Source of the DNA: CBDCCT01 sp965214995
Lineage (GTDB): Bacteria; Deinococcota; Deinococci; Deinococcales; Trueperaceae
Assembly (NCBI GenBank): GCA_965214995.1
Contig: CBDCCT010000002.1
Coordinates: forward strand, 4,092,001-4,156,000
DNA: 64,000 nucleotides
Reading direction: 5' to 3'
In this document: one piece after another, positions 59,880 through 64,000 of the stretch
Numbering within the stretch: the stretch's first letter is position 1
Layout of the letters: each line of letters starts with the position of its first letter
Position numbers and translations under genes: made by a program
The notes under the pieces: model-generated
Told to the model about the DNA's origin: nothing
The model's input: only the letters and a program-made list of their open reading frames with translations
Database searches by the model: none

Positions 59880-61679
59880 CTAGCGCCGCTCGTAAGCCTC
59901 GACCGTTAAGCTAAGTCCGTTTTCCTCCCCAGCGGGACGAGCGGAACAGCCCGGCACGCCGGGCGGGCAGAGATTGACGAGGCGTGGGTCCCACGCGAGG
60001 CTCACGCCCTCCGAGCCGACGCTGAGTTCTTCCGCCATGACCGCGCCGAAAAGGAGGGTCTTGCCGCGAATCTCCACGTCTTTTTGTGCGTAGAGAAGGG
60101 CGGCGACCTCGAGCTCGGCGGCGTCACCGTCGGATTCGGCCTCTTCAGCGTCCGTTCCCACGGTGACGTCGCCGCTCGAGACGAAACTCAGCACGTCTTT
60201 TTTGAGAAAAGCATTATCATTTGGGTCATGGGGAGCGAGGCTGCCGTTGATCGTTACTTGAGCGCCCCCGTCGGCCTCCGACTCCCCCACCCAGAAGGTG
60301 CCCTTGCCCTGATATTTCAGCGCGTCCGACACGATAACGTCCGCCCCGCCCGTCGAGACGGTCAGGCCCTCCCTGGGACGTCCCAGAACGTCGGTGGGGG
60401 GGTGGACGAACTCGAGCCGCCCCGGCTCACCCTCGGCCCCCGGACGCCACGCGACGCGAAGGGTGGGGTCCAAAGGGTTTGAACACTCGAAGCCGACGGT
60501 GGGGATGGCAGGGGGCAGGTGGATGTCTTGTGTGAGCACAACCCTCCCCTCCTGCTCTTGCATGAACAACTCCGGGCACGTGTTGGGCGTCAGGGTGAGG
60601 TCGGCCCCCGCGGGGAAATCCTCGGCAAGCTCGGGCGCTTGGGTCGCTTCAGCGTCGGTTCTGCCCGTCCGGTTGTCTAACAGATGAGCGTTAGGCACTT
60701 CTTCCCATTTGTCCGAAATGTCGTTCCCGGACCCGTCAGTAACCCTGCGCGGCGCGCGGCCAGACGCGCGACCGAGGGAAACGCCCTTGAGCTTGTTTTG
60801 CTCGGTTCCGAGCACGACCGAACCTGTATGCAACTCCAGATTGCCACGAAGGCTTACCCGGGCGCACAGGTCGGGGGCCACCTTGTACGCGCCCAACTCG
60901 TCCACCCTCTCGCTAACGTCGGTGGCGGAGCCCCGACCATAGAAGTCGTTATAGATGCCTGTGGTGCCGCGCAGTTCCAGGACCGGCTTGTTTTCCTTGC
61001 CCTCCTCGAAAGAGCGCACGGAGCCGTAAACGGACACGTTTTCTAAGGGACCGTCAAATCCTTTTTTCACCGTGACGGCGCTCTCGATGCCGCTAGGTAC
61101 CCGGTTCGTCCCGAGGCGGACGGCGTTAGTCGCCTTGGCCGCCGCCCCCTCGACGCCGCAAGCCTCGCCCGGACAGTTTTTTGCGGTGCCGCCTATGTAG
61201 CCTTCGGAGGTGATGGTGTCGCCCTCGAGCCGGATGACGTAACCGCCCTGCGCGCCGTCCGGCAGCGTCACCGGGTAATAGCTGCCCTTGTTGGTAAAAA
61301 CATCCATGCCGCGCTTGCCGTTTTCGCCCTTGGCAAAGTCTACGTCCAGACCGCCCGCCGAGAGCGGACTGCCGGAGCCGCACGCGGCGTCGCCGCGCCC
61401 GTCCACGCCCCTGCTCTTGTCAAAAAGGTTATAGCTCTCAACAAACTGACTTTTTCCGTCTTCGTCATAACGCTGTAAAAAGGCCACGTTCTGGTTGGCG
61501 ATGGCGACAAAACGCGTGAGCCCCGCCTCCGACACGACCTGCGCCAAGGTCGCGCCGCGGTCGTTGCTGGCGACCGTCTGGCTCGTTAGGGCGTTGAAAA
61601 GCGCGCCCGTGACCAAAATGCCGACGACGACCATGACGATAAGCGCGTAGATCAGGGCAAAGCCGTTGGTATGTTTCAC
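59880..61679 (-). CDS. comZ: ComZ-like pilus-tip/competence protein (PilX N-terminal type)
   Basis: A 599-residue exported protein with a type IV prepilin-like N-terminus: a short leader, the NG/F cleavage site, then ALIYALIVMVVVGILVTGALF. Position 5 of the mature chain is Tyr, not Glu, as in tip pseudopilins of the GspK kind. The large C-terminal part (about 100-599) is beta-rich and acidic with several Cys (for example CPGEACG). Size and position after three minor pilins match comZ of Thermus thermophilus, reported as a DNA-binding pilus-tip protein. It starts at GTG 61679 with GAGGAGA upstream. Confidence 0.8.
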   Translation of the reverse strand: MKHTNGFALIYALIVMVVVGILVTGALFNALTSQTVASNDRGATLAQVVSEAGLTRFVAIANQNVAFLQRYDEDGKSQFVESYNLFDKSRGVDGRGDAACGSGSPLSAGGLDVDFAKGENGKRGMDVFTNKGSYYPVTLPDGAQGGYVIRLEGDTITSEGYIGGTAKNCPGEACGVEGAAAKATNAVRLGTNRVPSGIESAVTVKKGFDGPLENVSVYGSVRSFEEGKENKPVLELRGTTGIYNDFYGRGSATDVSERVDELGAYKVAPDLCARVSLRGNLELHTGSVVLGTEQNKLKGVSLGRASGRAPRRVTDGSGNDISDKWEEVPNAHLLDNRTGRTDAEATQAPELAEDFPAGADLTLTPNTCPELFMQEQEGRVVLTQDIHLPPAIPTVGFECSNPLDPTLRVAWRPGAEGEPGRLEFVHPPTDVLGRPREGLTVSTGGADVIVSDALKYQGKGTFWVGESEADGGAQVTINGSLAPHDPNDNAFLKKDVLSFVSSGDVTVGTDAEEAESDGDAAELEVAALLYAQKDVEIRGKTLLFGAVMAEELSVGSEGVSLAWDPRLVNLCPPGVPGCSARPAGEENGLSLTVEAYERR

Positions 61680-61749
61680 AGCGTCTCCTCTTTAAGATGT
61701 GGCGAGATGACAAACAAGGTGATGAAAACGTCTCGAGCGTTCAGACGTC

Positions 61750-62412
61750 TTAGGGTCTTAGGTTAGGTGGGCTAACGGTCTGCTCGGCGTATTCGTAGTA
61801 GTAACCTGCCTCTTCTTGACTCGTGACGCGGCTCCCGTCAAACATAAAATGCGAGCTCACGCCGCGCGTTTTGTGGACGCTCTGCCCGGCCAGTTTGATG
61901 GTCACCGAGAGCACGTCGCCGGGGTTCGTCGCGTCACAGGTTGGAGCGCCCGGCGTGCAGGCGAAGTCGAGTTCAAAAGCGCGAACACCAGGAACAGCAG
62001 GCTGAAAGTTGGCATCATCGACTTTGCGGTAGAGCGTCCAAACATTACTATTGTTGCCGTCTCGCCGGAGCTCATAGGAAATCGTCTGGGGCGTCGGGGA
62101 ATCTTTATAGGGGTCGCAGTATCTGACGGTCAGTTTGTGTTTGCGGGGATTGCCACTTGTCTCGAGCGCAGGCTTCACGCTGTCGGAGCTACAGGAAACC
62201 TGAACACCCTGCGAGCCCGCGCTGTTGAGGTCCGTCGAGATCATTTCCAGCGCCGAGCGCAGATTCACCTGCATCTCGTTGCGCGCTTCCGTCTGGTCCG
62301 CCAGCCGCCACTGCGCGGTCAAAAAGGTGGTGATGATGCCCGTGACGAGCGTGAGAATGCCGATAGCCACGAGCGTCTCGACGAGCGTCATGCCGGAGTG
62401 TGCGCGCTTCAC
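61750..62412 (-). CDS. Minor pilin (PilW-like; pilA3 position)
   Basis: A 220-residue prepilin. From GTG 62412 the leader is KRAHSG, then the cleavage site and MTLVETLVAIGILTLV with Glu5 present. The C-terminal domain has two pairs of cysteines (VSCSS, YCDPY, FACTPGAPTCD). The GTG shares one base with the stop of the preceding gene, so translation is coupled. Probably part of the tip complex that initiates pilus assembly. Confidence 0.85.
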   Translation of the reverse strand: MKRAHSGMTLVETLVAIGILTLVTGIITTFLTAQWRLADQTEARNEMQVNLRSALEMISTDLNSAGSQGVQVSCSSDSVKPALETSGNPRKHKLTVRYCDPYKDSPTPQTISYELRRDGNNSNVWTLYRKVDDANFQPAVPGVRAFELDFACTPGAPTCDATNPGDVLSVTIKLAGQSVHKTRGVSSHFMFDGSRVTSQEEAGYYYEYAEQTVSPPNLRP

Positions 62413-62990
62413 TAGCCCGGCTCCGGGACGGGGCAAACGCTGGAGCCGTCAACCTTCTGGTCGACCTCCACGCAGCTCAGGTAGCTGATAAGACCGAGTT
62501 CTTTTTGGTTTTCCCCTACTACCCACGACACCCTCATGCGGACCTGGACGAGCGCGCCCTCTGACGCGCCCGCGTCGCTTTCGGGCCCCAGCACCCACTG
62601 CGCGGTGTACTTGCCCCCCTGGGCGGCGCTTCCTTTACAAAACGCGTTAACGCTTTCCTCCGCAGGCGGGTCTTGAACCACGGGACAGCCGCCGTCAGCG
62701 TACTTTCTCCAGGCAGTTTGCGGGTCGGGCGCGCTGAGGACGTCCAAAAGAACCTCCTGACGGACCCCCTCGAGCTGCCCGTTGGCGAAATCCTTGGCCC
62801 CGCTTATCTCCCGGGCGTTCGAGGTGGCCGACAAGGAGCCCAGTTGCGCGGCGGCAATAGCAAAGAAGGCGACCGCGATGATGACCAAGGCGACCAGGAG
62901 CTCGAGGATGGTCACGCCCCTTTTACTTTTGAAGCTTGGCGCGCAACGCTCCAAACAAGGTTGACAAACTCGGTAGCCTTTGGGTATCAC
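62412..62990 (-). CDS. Minor pilin (PilV-like; pilA2 position)
   Basis: A 192-residue prepilin with the motif SKRG/VTILELLVALVIIAV; the leader is long (about 25 residues). Cysteines in GGCPVV, NAFCKG, LSCVE and SSVCPV suggest disulfides. It starts at GTG 62990, overlapping the previous stop (GTGA). Confidence 0.85.
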   Translation of the reverse strand: MIPKGYRVCQPCLERCAPSFKSKRGVTILELLVALVIIAVAFFAIAAAQLGSLSATSNAREISGAKDFANGQLEGVRQEVLLDVLSAPDPQTAWRKYADGGCPVVQDPPAEESVNAFCKGSAAQGGKYTAQWVLGPESDAGASEGALVQVRMRVSWVVGENQKELGLISYLSCVEVDQKVDGSSVCPVPEPG

Positions 62991-63460
62991 TTCTGCTCCA
63001 ACCTGACGCGGCCCTGCTGAGATACGACGGCGTTTAACGCGTAGCCTCTGCGCGTGGAGGAAAAGGTGAGTTTATCGTTGACGGTACCGTAGGGGGTGCC
63101 GCGTGGCGTGAAGACAAGTTCATAGCCCACGCCGTCGGTGAGCGCGACCAGCGGATAATTCCCTGAACCGACAGCAACCTCTGTAACGACGGTGTCGCCC
63201 GCCGAATACTTGCGGTCCGGCGCTCCCGCGGGGTCGGTGTCCAAGAAAATTTGGAAGCTCGAGCCCGTCACCCGCACGCCCGCGAACAGGTTGTTGGAGA
63301 TAGCCTCAAACCTGGCTTTTTGCACGCTCGTCACGAAGCTTTTGGCCGCCTGCTGGACTTGCAAGCGGTCTTGCGGATTGAAATTGAACATGAGGGCGAA
63401 CAAGACACCCAAAATAGCCACAACAACGATAATTTCTAAAAGACTAAAACCACGTTCCAC
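62987..63460 (-). CDS. Minor pilin (GspH/FimT-like; pilA1 position)
   Basis: A 157-residue prepilin with a minimal leader MERG, then FSLLEIIVVVAILGVLF (Glu5 present). A GspH-type beta domain ending GYALNAVVSQQGRVRL follows. It is the first gene of the minor pilin/comZ operon and starts at GTG 63460. Confidence 0.87.
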   Translation of the reverse strand: MERGFSLLEIIVVVAILGVLFALMFNFNPQDRLQVQQAAKSFVTSVQKARFEAISNNLFAGVRVTGSSFQIFLDTDPAGAPDRKYSAGDTVVTEVAVGSGNYPLVALTDGVGYELVFTPRGTPYGTVNDKLTFSSTRRGYALNAVVSQQGRVRLEQK

Positions 63461-63599
63461 CTTGAGGCGTCTCCCAGCACCTATAGCGTTATCCCACGTT
63501 TGGCCCCGGCGGGGACATTAAAACACTCACACGGCGGCCTCCCCACTTTGGGGGTGGTGCTAGAAAACGTGTAGGAGACGGAATCTTTCAGCGTAACTT

Positions 63600-63998
63600 T
63601 TAGCTGAGCCCAAGCTCTCGAGCGCGCGAGATGGCCGAAAGCCGGTCGCCGACCTCCAACTTTCTATAAACCCCGTTGAGGTAGTCCTTGACCGTCTCGG
63701 GACTTATCCCCAAACGCTTCGCCATCGCTTTGTTGGACAAGCCTTGTGAAAGGAGCCCCAACACCTGCGCCTCGCGCGGTGTCAGGCTCGGGACCTCGAC
63801 ACGGGGCAGCCAGTCTGCGCGGGGCTTCTCGACGATCCTTCGCAGCGTCGCCGCGAGCTCGGCGGGGTCGGTTTCTTTGGACAAGTAGGCGGTCGCGCCC
63901 GCCTCCTTGGCGGCCTTGATGATGGCGGGCTCCTCAAAGGTCGTGAGCATCACGACCAGCACGCGGCGCTTTAGCTCGGTTATCTGCTCGCAAGCTTG
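63600..63998 (-). CDS. LuxR/NarL-family response regulator (5' end beyond window)
   Basis: The frame is open to the right edge, so the N-terminal phosphoacceptor part is missing. What remains begins with the end of the receiver domain (LVVMLTTFEEPAII, the AGATAYLSKE switch-lysine region), then a linker and a LuxR helix-turn-helix (LTPREAQVLGLLSQGLSNKAMA, then SPETVKDYLNGVYRKL). It runs toward the minor pilin operon on the same strand, 139 bases away; any role in pilus control is a guess. Confidence 0.9.
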   Translation of the reverse strand, partial: QACEQITELKRRVLVVMLTTFEEPAIIKAAKEAGATAYLSKETDPAELAATLRRIVEKPRADWLPRVEVPSLTPREAQVLGLLSQGLSNKAMAKRLGISPETVKDYLNGVYRKLEVGDRLSAISRARELGLS

Positions 63999-64000
63999 GA

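Noticed and set aside
1..64000. CRISPR array, rRNA operon or complete insertion sequence
   Set aside because: I found no spaced direct-repeat array, no rRNA stretch and no transposase reading frame; only small non-coding repeats are present.

Overview
The window reads as chromosomal DNA of a Deinococcota bacterium, most likely close to Truepera. The evidence is GC-rich coding DNA (about 60-63% by eye), a pilM-N-O-(PEGA protein)-pilQ operon running into aroC-aroK-aroB-aroQ, a pilin/comZ cluster laid out as in Thermus, the four-gene ligase-associated DNA repair cassette, a SecDF fusion, and several genes whose start codon sits exactly 6 bases after a TANNNT box (leaderless promoters). The hexamer CTCGAG is also strikingly frequent. 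The genus is an inference; no 16S gene is present.

Layout. 1-10.8 kb (minus strand) and 10.8-17.0 kb (plus strand) form one divergent hexuronate/glucuronide island around a LacI regulator. The minus arm encodes a lipoprotein with a three-repeat beta-trefoil tail, an ABC binding protein and a fused MalF-MalG permease, a cytosolic beta-glucuronidase (uidA), and a TRAP transporter (dctP plus fused dctQM). The plus arm encodes tagaturonate epimerase (uxaE), an SDR fructuronate reductase (uxuB-like), a LarA-family nickel-pincer epimerase and uronate isomerase (uxaC). The expected mannonate dehydratase is absent from the island. A LarA-type 2-epimerase could instead turn mannonate into gluconate; this is the most interesting biological idea in the window. 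The ABC part is damaged: an in-frame TAG interrupts the binding protein and a 1-base deletion breaks the permease.

17.1-22.9 kb is the exonuclease-ligase-helicase-phosphoesterase cassette. 22.9-23.9 kb is a small AT-richer patch (DUF2513 protein and a secreted hypothetical protein). 24.0-30.8 kb is housekeeping: rimP-nusA-ylxR-infB, a doubtful small membrane protein, and secDF. 30.9-34.5 kb (minus) holds a lipoprotein, rsmE, prmA and an unusual PlsY-like/acyl-ACP-reductase-like fusion. dnaB and ftsH follow.

38.4-49.3 kb is a xylan or xylo-oligosaccharide utilisation operon: LacI regulator with operators, binding protein, MalF, MalG, clan-A glycosidase, GH10 xylanase, GH43 and GH3. It contains an intercistronic hairpin/dispersed repeat and a cloverleaf-shaped palindromic repeat that touches the GH43 start codon. 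No ABC ATPase is encoded beside either sugar importer, so a shared ATPase is implied.

50.0-63.5 kb is type IV pilus and competence machinery (pilMNO-PEGA-pilQ and three minor pilins plus a ComZ-like protein) enclosing the shikimate genes, a small membrane protein and scpB. A partial LuxR-type response regulator runs off the right end.
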